Shown: piece after piece, positions 37,486 through 47,106 of the stretch | Layout: the number at the start of each line of letters is the position of its first letter | Position numbering within the stretch: position 1 is the first letter of the stretch | Notes under the pieces: model-generated | What the model was told of the DNA's origin: nothing | Databases searched by the model: none | Seen by the model: only the letters and a program-made list of their open reading frames with translations | From: Psychrobacter sp. UBA5136 | Lineage (GTDB): Bacteria; Pseudomonadota; Gammaproteobacteria; Pseudomonadales; Moraxellaceae | Direction of reading: 5' to 3' | NCBI RefSeq assembly: GCF_002414005.1 | Contig: NZ_DHYG01000067.1 | Location: 46,730-110,729 of the forward strand | Length of the DNA stretch: 64,000 nt | Translations under genes and position numbers: made by a program

Positions 37486-37613
37486 AATTAAAGGCTTGCC
37501 ACTTACTATTATTACGACTACTACGACAGGGAATAAAAAATAACGATAACACTCATCTTTAACCTTTAACCCTTAATAACCACGATGATTTCATCATATT
37601 TAGGATATTGATT

Positions 37614-38723
37614 ATGACCACTAAAGCCGCGCCTAACCGTGTACCCAATTTTTCAGCGGGACCTGCCACCATACCGACCGCCGTCTTAGCACGCGCTCAA
37701 GAAGAGTTGCTTGATTGGCAGGGCCGCGGTATGTCGGTCATGGAGGTGAGCCACCGTAGTAAAGAGTACGTCGCGATTACCGAAAAAGCAGAAGCCAAGT
37801 TGCGCTCGCTAATGAGCATTCCAGATAACTATAAAGTGCTGTTTTTACAAGGTGGTGCTAGCTTACAGTTTTCAGCGATTCCATTAAATCTGTTAAATGG
37901 TGGCCGCGCAGATTATTTAACAACAGGTACTTGGTCTGGTAAAGCGGTTAAAGAAGCCCAGCGCTATGCCAAACTGGGTTTGGGCGAGGTCAATGTGGTG
38001 GCATCGGGTAAAGACAGTAACTTTACCGACGTGCCAGATGAAAGCGACTGGAACCTAAGTAAAGATGCGGCGTATTTCCATTACTGCGCTAATGAGACCA
38101 TTCATGGTTTGCAAATATTTGAGCCGCCACAAGTCGATGCGCCAATTATCGCCGATATGTCCTCTTGCATTTTGTCACAGCCAATTGACGTCTCTAAATT
38201 TGGCATGATTTATGCCGGTGCGCAAAAAAACATCGGGCCAGCAGGACTAATCATTGTCATTATCCGTGAAGATTTATTAGGGCAGGCAAGTGAGTGGTGC
38301 CCACTACTGATGAACTATGAACATCAAGCGGAAAAAGAATCCATGTCAAACACGCCAGCAACGTATTCTTGGTACTTAGCAGGACTGGTATTTGAGTGGT
38401 TAGAAGAGCAGGGCGGCGTTGCTGCTATCGCTAAAATCAATCAGCAAAAAGCGGCTTTACTCTATAAAACGATTGATGACAGCAGCTTTTATAACAATCC
38501 AGTTGACCCCAAATATCGCTCTATCATGAATGTGCCGTTTACCTTGGCAGACAGCAGTCTTGATAAAGTGTTTTTAGAAGAGTCGGAAGCGGCAGGCCTC
38601 ATGAATCTAAAAGGTCACCGCGATGTCGGCGGTATGCGCGCCAGCATTTATAATGCGGTGCCGCTAGAATGGGTACAGCAGTTGGTTGACTTTATGATTG
38701 CCTTTGAAAAAAAGTACGCTTAA
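37614..38723 (+). CDS. serC: Phosphoserine aminotransferase
   Basis: 369 residues from the ATG at 37614, with AGGA 8 bases upstream; an in-frame TTG two codons earlier is not needed. A PLP enzyme of serine synthesis that also serves pyridoxine synthesis in many gammaproteobacteria. NFSAGPATIP opens the protein; FLQGGASLQF (about 75-84), ADMSSCILSQ and the PLP-lysine region YAGAQKNIGPAG (about 200-211) are intact. The C-terminal GGMRASIYNAVP matches the family end. Confidence 0.97.
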   Translation: MTTKAAPNRVPNFSAGPATIPTAVLARAQEELLDWQGRGMSVMEVSHRSKEYVAITEKAEAKLRSLMSIPDNYKVLFLQGGASLQFSAIPLNLLNGGRADYLTTGTWSGKAVKEAQRYAKLGLGEVNVVASGKDSNFTDVPDESDWNLSKDAAYFHYCANETIHGLQIFEPPQVDAPIIADMSSCILSQPIDVSKFGMIYAGAQKNIGPAGLIIVIIREDLLGQASEWCPLLMNYEHQAEKESMSNTPATYSWYLAGLVFEWLEEQGGVAAIAKINQQKAALLYKTIDDSSFYNNPVDPKYRSIMNVPFTLADSSLDKVFLEESEAAGLMNLKGHRDVGGMRASIYNAVPLEWVQQLVDFMIAFEKKYA

Positions 38724-38756
38724 GTTAGAACACGCCCTAGTACAAGTTTTAAAACA

Positions 38757-38788
38757 AAAGACGCAGCTTTATAAGCTGCGTCTTTTTT
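38757..38788 (+). terminator. Terminator of serC
   Basis: 13-bp perfect stem AAAGACGCAGCTT (38757-38769) with its complement (38773-38785), 3-base loop, T-run. Confidence 0.9.
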
Positions 38789-38989
38789 TATGCCTATTAG
38801 CATTTTTTTAAGGGGCATATGCGTTATGTAGCCACCTTAACCCTGCAAAGCATTAGGTTAAAAAATCTAAGTTTGTTATGATAAAATTTTGTGAATCGTC
38901 TATTTTGCAGCCAGTCTTTGCAGCCAGTCGCGCATTTTTATCCAAGTTGGTTTAGAGTAGAGGGTCGTTATGAGGGTTGTTATACAGTC

Positions 38990-40825
38990 ATGATGCTAAA
39001 AAATACCATACTAAGGGCCGTCTTGCTTGCCACTGCTATCAGCCTGATACCTGCTAGTATCGCCGCGCCAATCACCACGACTGCGCTTGGGCATAATAGT
39101 ACCACTGAGTATATTGACGTGCCATACATGCCCTATGCCAATCCAAAAGCGCCCAAAGGTGGCACGCTTTCACTGGATGCGCGCGGCACTTTTAATGCGG
39201 CCAATAAATGGATGACCACAGGCGTAGCGATGGTTGGCACCGATTATCTTTATGATACCTTGATGACGGGCTCACTCAATGAGGCCTTTACCATGTATCC
39301 GCAGCTGGCTGATAAAGTCACGTATGACCCTGATGATACCAGTTGGATTATTTACCATGTTAATCCTGCTGCGCGCTTTTGGGACGGCTCGTCCGTCACC
39401 AGTCATGATGTCAAAGCCACTTATGACGCGATATTAAATAAAGGACCGATGTATATCCGCAGTTATTTGGGCGATATTAAAGACATCGAGATTATCGACA
39501 AACAGCGCGTAAAGTTTGTCTTTAAGTCTGATGACAATAAGGAGATTTTATTAACGGTCGGGCAGTTTCCTATTTTTGCTAAGTCGTCCATCGATAAGGA
39601 TTTTGAGAAAATAACCTTGACGCCGCTTATGGGCAGTGGTCCTTATAAACTTGGCCGCGTCGATGCAGGGCGCGCGGTCAGCTATGTGCGCGATCCCAAT
39701 TACTGGGGTCGGGATTTGATGGTCAATCGCGGTCGTTATAACTTTGATAGGATTAAGTTTGTTTATTATCAAAGTGACGAGATTGCTTTTGAGGGTTTTA
39801 AATCTGGGCAATATCGCTTTCGCCCCGAGAACAAAGCCTCTAACTGGGCAACCGGTTATAATTTTCCCGCCGTCAAAGCTGGTTTGATAAAAAAAGAAAC
39901 CATCAGCAGTGAAAACCCCGTACCGATGCAGGGTTTGGTGATGAATATGCGTCGGCCCATTTTTCAAGATATTCGCGTCCGCCAAGCATTGACGGCAGCC
40001 TATGATTTTGAATGGATGAATAAAACCTTGTTTCATGGGCAGTATGAGCGCTTACAAAGCTTCTTTCATGGCTCAGAGCTTGCTGCCACTGGTACGCCAT
40101 CTGCTGCTGAGATGCAGGTGCTCAAGCCTTTATTATCCAAGCTTGAACCACTTCAGCGGCAAGCGGTATTAGATGAATGGCAATTGCCAGTCAGCGATGG
40201 TAATGGCTTTAATCGGAAAGCGTTATTAAAGGCACGGCAGTTACTGCTGGATGCTGGTTTTTATTATGATGATATGAAGTTGTATCAGCCTAACGGCAAG
40301 CCCGCCCAGATTGAGATTTTGATGACGGGCGAGACCATGGGCCGTGTATTGTTGCCTTATATTCGTAATCTAAAGCGTTTGGGCTTTGATGCGAGCTTAC
40401 GCCAAGTCGATGGGCCGCAATATTACGAACGTGTGCGCCGTTTTGACTATGATATGGTGGTCGATGTCTTCGCCCAAAGTCTATCGCCTGGTGCGGAGCA
40501 AGTGGGCTTTTGGGGCAGTGCTGCCGCTGATGAAGCAGGTAATCATAATACAGCCGGTATTAAAAATCCTGCGATTGACGGTGTTATTAAAAAGCTGGGC
40601 GACGCCAAGAGTCGCGATGAGATTATATTATATACCCACGTACTTGATCGCCTGCTACGGGCAGGACATTATTTAGTCCCTTTATACGGAAAATCTAGCA
40701 CCAATGTTGCCTACTGGAATCAATATCGTCATACTGAAAAACTGCCGACCAACGCTATTGGGATTGATTATTGGTGGGTGGATAAAGAAGCAGAAGCCCT
40801 GGTTAATCAGTATTTAAAGCAATAG
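38990..40825 (+). CDS. yejA: Peptide ABC transporter substrate-binding protein, YejA-like
   Basis: 611 residues from the first of two adjacent ATG codons at 38990; a GTG 33 codons earlier would precede the signal peptide and is unlikely. Signal peptide about 1-26 (ends SIAAP). A family 5 extracellular binding protein: YMPYANPKAPKGGTL (about 46-60), the DYLYDTLM segment and VRQALTAAYDFEWMNKTLF, shortened here, at about 330-350 are typical of YejA. It should capture oligopeptides or peptide-like antibiotics in the periplasm and pass them to YejBEF. gloB lies between it and yejB. Confidence 0.9.
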   Translation: MMLKNTILRAVLLATAISLIPASIAAPITTTALGHNSTTEYIDVPYMPYANPKAPKGGTLSLDARGTFNAANKWMTTGVAMVGTDYLYDTLMTGSLNEAFTMYPQLADKVTYDPDDTSWIIYHVNPAARFWDGSSVTSHDVKATYDAILNKGPMYIRSYLGDIKDIEIIDKQRVKFVFKSDDNKEILLTVGQFPIFAKSSIDKDFEKITLTPLMGSGPYKLGRVDAGRAVSYVRDPNYWGRDLMVNRGRYNFDRIKFVYYQSDEIAFEGFKSGQYRFRPENKASNWATGYNFPAVKAGLIKKETISSENPVPMQGLVMNMRRPIFQDIRVRQALTAAYDFEWMNKTLFHGQYERLQSFFHGSELAATGTPSAAEMQVLKPLLSKLEPLQRQAVLDEWQLPVSDGNGFNRKALLKARQLLLDAGFYYDDMKLYQPNGKPAQIEILMTGETMGRVLLPYIRNLKRLGFDASLRQVDGPQYYERVRRFDYDMVVDVFAQSLSPGAEQVGFWGSAAADEAGNHNTAGIKNPAIDGVIKKLGDAKSRDEIILYTHVLDRLLRAGHYLVPLYGKSSTNVAYWNQYRHTEKLPTNAIGIDYWWVDKEAEALVNQYLKQ

Positions 40826-40966
40826 CTCAAAATCACCTTTTAAAACAGTCAATAAAATAGGGCGCATTTTCAAAGTTTTATAAAAGCCTAAGATTCAAAA
40901 AATCAAAAATTTTAAGATTCAATGCAAAGCATTAGCCATAAAGATAACTACTGGTAAGGATTTAAT

Positions 40967-41746
40967 ATGAGTATTCGTATTCACCCGATTAAAGCATTTA
41001 ATGACAATTATATTTGGACATTAATTAATGAAAATAATAAACAGGCGATTGTCATTGATCCGGGTCAAGCCGAGCCAGTTATTGCTTATTTAGAAGAAAA
41101 CGGCTTAGAGCTAACCTCGATTTGGACCACGCATCACCACCATGATCATATTGGGGGCGTCGCAGAGCTGCAAGAATCTTATCCAATGACCCATTTGGTT
41201 GCGCATACGGAACACAATGTCGAAGAAGATCAGACCATAAAAGACGGTAATACGGTCAGTGCGTGGGGCTGCGCTGCGCAAGTGTGGGATGTCTCAGGCC
41301 ACACGGCAAGTCATGTGGCGTATGTCTTAGACATCGATGGGCAAAAGCATTGCTTTTGCGGTGACACCTTATTTAGCGCAGGCTGCGGGCGCGTCTTTAC
41401 CGGTACGATTGAGCAATTGCATGACAGCTTTAAGCGTTTAAATGGCTTGCCTGCTGAAGCGCTGCTGTATCCTGCGCACGAATATACCGCTAGCAACCTA
41501 CGCTTTGGTTTATCTATTGAGCCTGCCAATGAAGCAATGCAGCACGCCCTTGTGCAAGCGGAAGAAAAAACCGCTCAAGGTATCCCCACATTACCGGTTA
41601 CTTTAGAACATGAGCGCGCGGTCAATGTGTTTTTACGCACGCAAGAGCCGAGTGTAATCGCAGGCGTAAAGTCTAAAATGGCTATCGATGATGAAAAATC
41701 GTTAACGATATTTGCTGCGCTACGTGAGCTGAAAAATAATTTCTAA
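40967..41746 (+). CDS. gloB: Hydroxyacylglutathione hydrolase (glyoxalase II)
   Basis: 259 residues, typical. It hydrolyses S-lactoylglutathione to lactate and glutathione, completing methylglyoxal detoxification. A metallo-beta-lactamase fold with THHHHDH at 55-61, DVSGHTASH (about 108-116), the CGDTLFSAGCGR motif (about 130-141) and YPAHEYT (about 167-173). AAGGA lies 7 bases before the ATG. Position inside the yej cluster, 141 bases after yejA and 42 before yejB, is unusual. Confidence 0.96.
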   Translation: MSIRIHPIKAFNDNYIWTLINENNKQAIVIDPGQAEPVIAYLEENGLELTSIWTTHHHHDHIGGVAELQESYPMTHLVAHTEHNVEEDQTIKDGNTVSAWGCAAQVWDVSGHTASHVAYVLDIDGQKHCFCGDTLFSAGCGRVFTGTIEQLHDSFKRLNGLPAEALLYPAHEYTASNLRFGLSIEPANEAMQHALVQAEEKTAQGIPTLPVTLEHERAVNVFLRTQEPSVIAGVKSKMAIDDEKSLTIFAALRELKNNF

Positions 41747-41788
41747 ATGTTAAGTTGCCATATTTCTTTGTTGTAGGAAGCCGCCATT

Positions 41789-42859
41789 ATGGGTCGTTAT
41801 ATCTTAAAAAGGTTGCTGCTGATATTACCGACGCTATTTTTGATATTACTGGCGAACTTTGTGATTGTACAAGCGGCGCCGGGTGGCCCTGTTGAGCAGC
41901 AGTTGGCGCTTATCGAGCAGGGCGCAAAAAATAATGCACTCGGCGGCAACATCGGCGCGGGCAGTGCAGGTGGTAATAATAGTACTTATCAAGGCACGCG
42001 CGGCTTATCAGAGGAAATGGTAGCGGCGATTAATGCGCAATACGGCTTTGATAAATCGGCACCTGAGCGCTTTTGGCTCATGCTAAAAAATTATGCCAGG
42101 CTTGATTTTGGTGAGTCGTTTTTTAAAGGTCAATCGGTCACGGATTTAATTATCGAAAAGTTGCCCGTATCCATCTCGCTTGGGCTTTGGAGTACGCTGC
42201 TGATTTATCTGATCGCCATTCCGCTTGGCGTCTATAAGGCCATGCATCATGGTTCAGGGATTGATAAAGCCACTGCCATGCTGCTGGCTATCGGCCATGC
42301 GATACCAGTTTTTGTATTTGCTGTCATACTCTTGGTGTTCTTTGCCGGTGGCAGCTACTGGAATATCTTTCCGCTACAAGGATTGACCTCTGAAAATTTT
42401 GATCAATTAAGCACCCTTGGTAAAGTGAAAGATTACTTTTGGCATTTGGCATTGCCGCTCTTAGCTAGTACCGTTGGCGGTTTTGCAGGCTTGACTTATT
42501 TGACCAAGTTTAGCTTTTTAGAGGAGCTTGGTAAGCAATACGTGCTTACCGCGCGCGTAAAAGGCTTGAGCGAGCGGCAAGTGTTATACGGTCATGTCTT
42601 TCGTAATGCCATGCTCATTATTATCGCCGGTATCCCAGCCGCTATCGTGGGAATTTTCTTTGCTGGCAACTTTCTTATTGAGATTATCTTTAAACTTGAT
42701 GGTTTGGGGTTGTTAGGTTTCGAAGCCATCCAGCAGCGTGATTATCCAGTGATATTTGGTACGCTATTTATCTTTACTTTGGTCGGACTGTTATTACAGC
42801 TTATTAGTGATTTAAGCTATCACTTGATTGATCCGCGTATTGATTTTGAGGGGCGCTAA
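41789..42859 (+). CDS. yejB: Peptide ABC transporter permease YejB
   Basis: 356 residues with about six membrane helices. It opens MGRYILKRLLLILPTLFLI in part, the DppB-type first helix. The FNGAPGGP-like PGGPVEQ segment is at about 31-37, and the EAA loop near ARVKGLSERQVLYGHVFRNAM (about 255-275, quoted in part) contacts the ATPase. Its stop overlaps the yejE start by one base (TAATG), a sign of translational coupling. AGGA precedes the ATG. Confidence 0.95.
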   Translation: MGRYILKRLLLILPTLFLILLANFVIVQAAPGGPVEQQLALIEQGAKNNALGGNIGAGSAGGNNSTYQGTRGLSEEMVAAINAQYGFDKSAPERFWLMLKNYARLDFGESFFKGQSVTDLIIEKLPVSISLGLWSTLLIYLIAIPLGVYKAMHHGSGIDKATAMLLAIGHAIPVFVFAVILLVFFAGGSYWNIFPLQGLTSENFDQLSTLGKVKDYFWHLALPLLASTVGGFAGLTYLTKFSFLEELGKQYVLTARVKGLSERQVLYGHVFRNAMLIIIAGIPAAIVGIFFAGNFLIEIIFKLDGLGLLGFEAIQQRDYPVIFGTLFIFTLVGLLLQLISDLSYHLIDPRIDFEGR

Positions 42860-43941
42860 TGTCAAGTCATCCATTATCTTCAGCGCCCCCAAGCGCATCT
42901 TCTATTGCCCGAGAAAAAAAACGTCGCCTAAATCCTATTTGGCAGGCACGCCTAAAGCGTTTTCGCCGAAATCGTCTTGGTGTGATATCGCTAGTTATTT
43001 TTACGCTGATATTTGTCATTTGTATGGCAGCCAATGTGATTGCCAATGACAAGCCGCTACTGGTGCAGTATCAAGGCGATTATTATTTCCCCGTCCTAAA
43101 AGCCTATCCCGAAACGACATTTGGCGGGGTGTTTGAGACCGAAGCCAATTACAAAGACCCTGCGGTGCAAGCGCTGATTAATGAGCAGGGCTTTTATATT
43201 ATGCCGCCCATACCATTTGCTGACCAGACGCCAAACGTTGAGCTAGGGATTCCGTATCCTGCGGCGCCCAATAGTCAAAATTGGCTTGGTACCGACGATT
43301 TAGGCCGCGATGTGCTAGCACGGATACTTTATGGGCTGCGGGTATCATTATTGTTCGGTATTGCCTTAACGCTCGCGGGCGCACTGATTGGCATTATCGT
43401 CGGCGCGATACAAGGTTATTATGGTGGCTGGGTAGATTTGGCGGGGCAGCGCTTTATGGAAGTGTGGGGCGGGATGCCGCAGCTGTTTATGATTATTATT
43501 TTGGTCAGTTTGTTTAGCCCTAGTATCTTTATGCTGTTTGCCATGATGCTGTTATTTGGCTGGATGGGTTTGGTCGGTTTGGTGCGGGCAGAGTTTTTGC
43601 GCGCGCGTAACTTTGATTATGTCCGTGCGGCGCGTAATCTTGGCGTGTCAGACAGTCAAATCATGCTCAGGCATATTTTGCCCAATGCATTGGCATCAAG
43701 CTTATCGCAGCTACCATTTATTTTAACGGCTAATATTATTGCTTTGACGGCCCTAGATTTCTTGGGTTATGGCCTGCCGCCTGGGTCGCCGTCGCTGGGT
43801 GAGCTGATGGTACAAGGAAAAAATAACCTTGATGCCCCATGGCTTGCGCTATCGGGATTTTTTAGCTTAACTTTTATTTTGTCATTGCTTATCTTTGTTG
43901 GCGAAGCGCTACGTGATGCCTTTGATCCGAGGCGCTTCTAA
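42859..43941 (+). CDS. yejE: Peptide ABC transporter permease YejE
   Basis: 360 residues. A DppC-type permease with one N-terminal helix (about 35-58), a periplasmic loop, then five helices. The EAA-loop AARNLGVSDSQIMLRHILPNA is at about 258-278 (a little shortened in function terms). WLGTDDLGRDVLARILYG (about 140-157) is a strong family signature. It pairs with YejB. yejF starts one base after its stop. Confidence 0.95.
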   Translation: MSSHPLSSAPPSASSIAREKKRRLNPIWQARLKRFRRNRLGVISLVIFTLIFVICMAANVIANDKPLLVQYQGDYYFPVLKAYPETTFGGVFETEANYKDPAVQALINEQGFYIMPPIPFADQTPNVELGIPYPAAPNSQNWLGTDDLGRDVLARILYGLRVSLLFGIALTLAGALIGIIVGAIQGYYGGWVDLAGQRFMEVWGGMPQLFMIIILVSLFSPSIFMLFAMMLLFGWMGLVGLVRAEFLRARNFDYVRAARNLGVSDSQIMLRHILPNALASSLSQLPFILTANIIALTALDFLGYGLPPGSPSLGELMVQGKNNLDAPWLALSGFFSLTFILSLLIFVGEALRDAFDPRRF

Positions 43942-43942
43942 G

Positions 43943-45625
43943 ATGACAACTGATAATATGACAACTGCTCCTGAGCAAAACACCTATTTAAATCATAATG
44001 ATAGCAATAGCCAAAATGAGCCTATGCTAATAGTGGATAAGCTGAGCATCGTTACTAACGCGGGCGTCACTTTAGTCGATGAGCTATCTTATGAGCTGCG
44101 GCAAGGCCAAACACTGGCTATTGTTGGTGAGTCAGGCTCTGGCAAGTCGATTGCCAGTCTTGCGCTATTGGGTTTGTTACCAGACAGTTTGACCGTTGCA
44201 GGTGAAGTAAAACTAGCAAGCTCGGCGGGTATGGATAACCTACCGATAATCAATAATAAAAAGCGTAATGCTGCATTGCGCCTCATTCGCGGTCAGCGCA
44301 TCGGCATGGTGTTTCAAGAGCCGATGACCGCGCTTAATCCTCTGCATACGGTTGGCAAACAAATTGCTGAATCCCTGCATTTAAGCGCTGTACCTAAAAA
44401 GCAATGGCGCGAAAAGAGTATCGCCTTGTTAGACGATGTCAATATTACTGACCCTGCTGATAAATTAAATCGCTATCCACATGAGTTATCAGGCGGTCAA
44501 CGCCAGCGGGTAATGATTGCCATGGCACTCGCGCAGCAGCCTGATATCTTAATTGCTGATGAACCAACCACCGCGCTTGATGTCACCCTCCAGCACGAAA
44601 TTTTAGATCTATTAGATACTCTCAAGCGTCAGCACCATATGGCGATGATATTAATCAGTCATGATTTAAATTTAGTCAGACGCTACAGTGACGACGTCAT
44701 CGTCATGCGCCAAGGGCAAACGATTGAGCAAGGGCAAACCGCAGCTGTATTTAATCAGCCTAAAGCAGACTATACGCGTACGCTTATCCGGCAAGATTTC
44801 GGCCAAGCGCTAAGCTTCAATGACGAGCACAATCAGCAACCAGTTGTATTGCAAGTAAATAACCTACAAGTGCAGTTCCCGATAGAAAAAAGCCTGTTTG
44901 GTGCCACCAAATGTTGGTTTAATGCGGTAAAAGACTTGGATATGAGCCTGCAAAAAGGGCAGGCATTAGGTATCGTTGGTGAATCAGGCTCTGGAAAAAC
45001 GACGATTGCCCTTGCCTTAAGTCAATTACTTAGCAATCAAGCACGTGTCAATGGTCAGATAATAGTCAATGGGCAAGACATTACGGCATTGTCCAAACGG
45101 GAGCTACGTACCTTGCGCGCGCAAATTCAGATGGTGTTTCAAGATCCCTTTGCCAGTATCAATCCGCGCATGACAGTCATGCAAATTGTGGAAGAAGGCT
45201 TGTTGGTACAAGGCGTCAATAAACCAGCACGCCAGCAAGCGGTGATGGAGAGTTTGGCGACCGTGCATTTGCCATTAGAGTTTGCGCAGCGTTATCCGCA
45301 TGAATTATCAGGTGGTCAACGTCAGCGGGTCGCGCTTGCGCGCGCCCTGATTATGCAGCCAAGTCTGTTGATATTAGATGAGCCAACGTCTGCGCTAGAT
45401 AGCACCACGCAGGTTACCGTGGTTAATTTGCTACGGGAAATTCAGCAAAAACTGCAAATCAGCTATGTGTTTATCAGCCATGACTTAAAAGTAGTCCGCG
45501 CCTTATGTCAGCATATGATGGTGATAAAAGATGGCATGTGTATTGAGTCTGGGCGTAGCGAAGCTGTGTTTAATAATCCACAGCATCCATATGCCAGGCA
45601 GTTATTACAAGCAAGTGTAATTTAG
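43943..45625 (+). CDS. yejF: Peptide ABC transporter double ATPase YejF
   Basis: 560 residues from the ATG at 43943, with GAGG about 10 bases upstream; an upstream TTG lies inside yejE. Two fused ABC ATPase domains: Walker A GESGSGKS (about 60-67) and GESGSGKTT (about 346-354), signatures LSGGQRQRVMIA (about 182-193) and LSGGQRQRVALA (about 455-466), each followed by a Walker B ending in DEP. It powers the YejBE channel; the whole set matches the E. coli microcin C and peptide importer. Confidence 0.95.
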   Translation: MTTDNMTTAPEQNTYLNHNDSNSQNEPMLIVDKLSIVTNAGVTLVDELSYELRQGQTLAIVGESGSGKSIASLALLGLLPDSLTVAGEVKLASSAGMDNLPIINNKKRNAALRLIRGQRIGMVFQEPMTALNPLHTVGKQIAESLHLSAVPKKQWREKSIALLDDVNITDPADKLNRYPHELSGGQRQRVMIAMALAQQPDILIADEPTTALDVTLQHEILDLLDTLKRQHHMAMILISHDLNLVRRYSDDVIVMRQGQTIEQGQTAAVFNQPKADYTRTLIRQDFGQALSFNDEHNQQPVVLQVNNLQVQFPIEKSLFGATKCWFNAVKDLDMSLQKGQALGIVGESGSGKTTIALALSQLLSNQARVNGQIIVNGQDITALSKRELRTLRAQIQMVFQDPFASINPRMTVMQIVEEGLLVQGVNKPARQQAVMESLATVHLPLEFAQRYPHELSGGQRQRVALARALIMQPSLLILDEPTSALDSTTQVTVVNLLREIQQKLQISYVFISHDLKVVRALCQHMMVIKDGMCIESGRSEAVFNNPQHPYARQLLQASVI

Positions 45626-45703
45626 CCTAAGTATTAAAAGCTACACAACTATCTTAACTACCCACCTTAACCAGCTTAATTTTAGAAAATTGGAACACCT
45701 TAC

Positions 45704-46918
45704 ATGATTGGCAGGCTCAGCATAAAACCTATCCAAGCCCGAGATACCAGCGAGCCAAATCGTCCCTCAACCACGCTCGAGCTACTATTTGACTTGGTGT
45801 ATGTCATTGCTGTCGCCGCCGCTGCCAATGGTTTTTATAATCGTTTGAGTGAGCATGACCTTTCAGGTTTTTTGACCTTTATCATTGCATTTTTTATTCT
45901 TTGGAATGCATGGACCAGCTTTACTTGGTTTGCGTCAGGCTACGATCCTGATGACTGGTTTTATCGCTTATCGGTGATGTTTCAGATGTTTGGTTCGCTC
46001 ATGATAGCAGCCAACATTCATCAGTTTTATGAGCAAGGCCTGACATGGATTGGCGTTACTGGCTATGCCATTATGCGGCTGGCGAGTTGTAGTCAGTGGT
46101 GGCGCGTCTATCGCCAAGTACCGGGTCACCAAAAGGTTGCTGGTCGCAGTATATTTGGTTTGTTAAGCTTGCAGGTCTTTTGGATAAGTTGGCTGTTTTT
46201 ACCTGCCTCTCTACAAAGGCCAGCTTTGTTTTTATTTATCCTAGCTGAGCTTATTATGCCGATGTGGGCGCGCTCAGAGCAGTTTAATAATTGGCACCCC
46301 GGACACATTGCCGAGCGTTACGGGCTTTTGACCATCATTGTCTTGGGTGAGGGCGTGGTTGGCGTCAGTAATAGCATTCAGTACTTTTTGGTCAATTCTG
46401 CCTCAGCCGCCAGCTCTATTATGTTTTTGGGTTCAAGCTTGGTTGCTTTGGTTTTTTCTTTATGGTGGCTGTATTTTATCGTCCCTTTCGCTACCATTTT
46501 AAATAAAGAGCGCCGCCGCCATGGTTTATTTTTATTTGGCTATGGTCACTTTTTTATCTTTGCCTCAATCGCCGGGCTAGGCAGTATGCTAAATTTGGTC
46601 ACAGAAGCTGTCGCCGCCGACACCAGCGCTCCTGGCTATCAAATTATCTCCCAACCTTATGCAATGGGCATGTTGATGGGTATGTTAAGCGTTTTTTTAC
46701 TGACGCTTACGATACTGCGCGAGTTAACGTGCCATAAATCAAGACATAATATTATCGCCGTACTCGTCGCCTTGACCATCGTCGGGCTAAGCTATATGGC
46801 GGTCGTACAAGGACTGCCAATTACCTATGGTATCTGGCTAAGTATCTTGGCGCCTGTGGTGATGATTTGGTATTTTGGGCAAGATAATAAGCAGTGGCTG
46901 GTCAAAGAAGCGCGCTGA
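45704..46918 (+). CDS. Low-temperature-requirement protein A (LtrA) family membrane protein
   Basis: 404 residues, about eleven or twelve hydrophobic helices. Hallmarks: STTLELLFDLVYVIA (about 21-35), the WTSFTWFASGYDPDDWFYR stretch (about 71-89) and HIAERYGLLTIIVLGEG (about 201-217). The name comes from a Listeria gene reported to affect growth in the cold; biochemical role is unknown. It lies 78 bases after yejF but looks independent. Confidence 0.88.
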   Translation: MIGRLSIKPIQARDTSEPNRPSTTLELLFDLVYVIAVAAAANGFYNRLSEHDLSGFLTFIIAFFILWNAWTSFTWFASGYDPDDWFYRLSVMFQMFGSLMIAANIHQFYEQGLTWIGVTGYAIMRLASCSQWWRVYRQVPGHQKVAGRSIFGLLSLQVFWISWLFLPASLQRPALFLFILAELIMPMWARSEQFNNWHPGHIAERYGLLTIIVLGEGVVGVSNSIQYFLVNSASAASSIMFLGSSLVALVFSLWWLYFIVPFATILNKERRRHGLFLFGYGHFFIFASIAGLGSMLNLVTEAVAADTSAPGYQIISQPYAMGMLMGMLSVFLLTLTILRELTCHKSRHNIIAVLVALTIVGLSYMAVVQGLPITYGIWLSILAPVVMIWYFGQDNKQWLVKEAR

Positions 46919-47106
46919 TAGGCAGTACATAGCAGTTCATAATAATCGCGACATCTTAAAAATGGCGGTGGTACAATAACTTTAGACAGTAGTTTGCTCT
47001 AGGCAGATACTGACGTTGTAGGTCAGTTTTTACTTTAACAGCGGCTATGCTTCGCTGTTTAAAGTTGTCGTTACTGCTAGTATTAGCACCATTAAAAAGG
47101 ATTTTT

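Noticed and set aside
39551..40036. 161-codon minus-strand frame inside yejA
   Set aside because: Shadow of yejA; no family resemblance.
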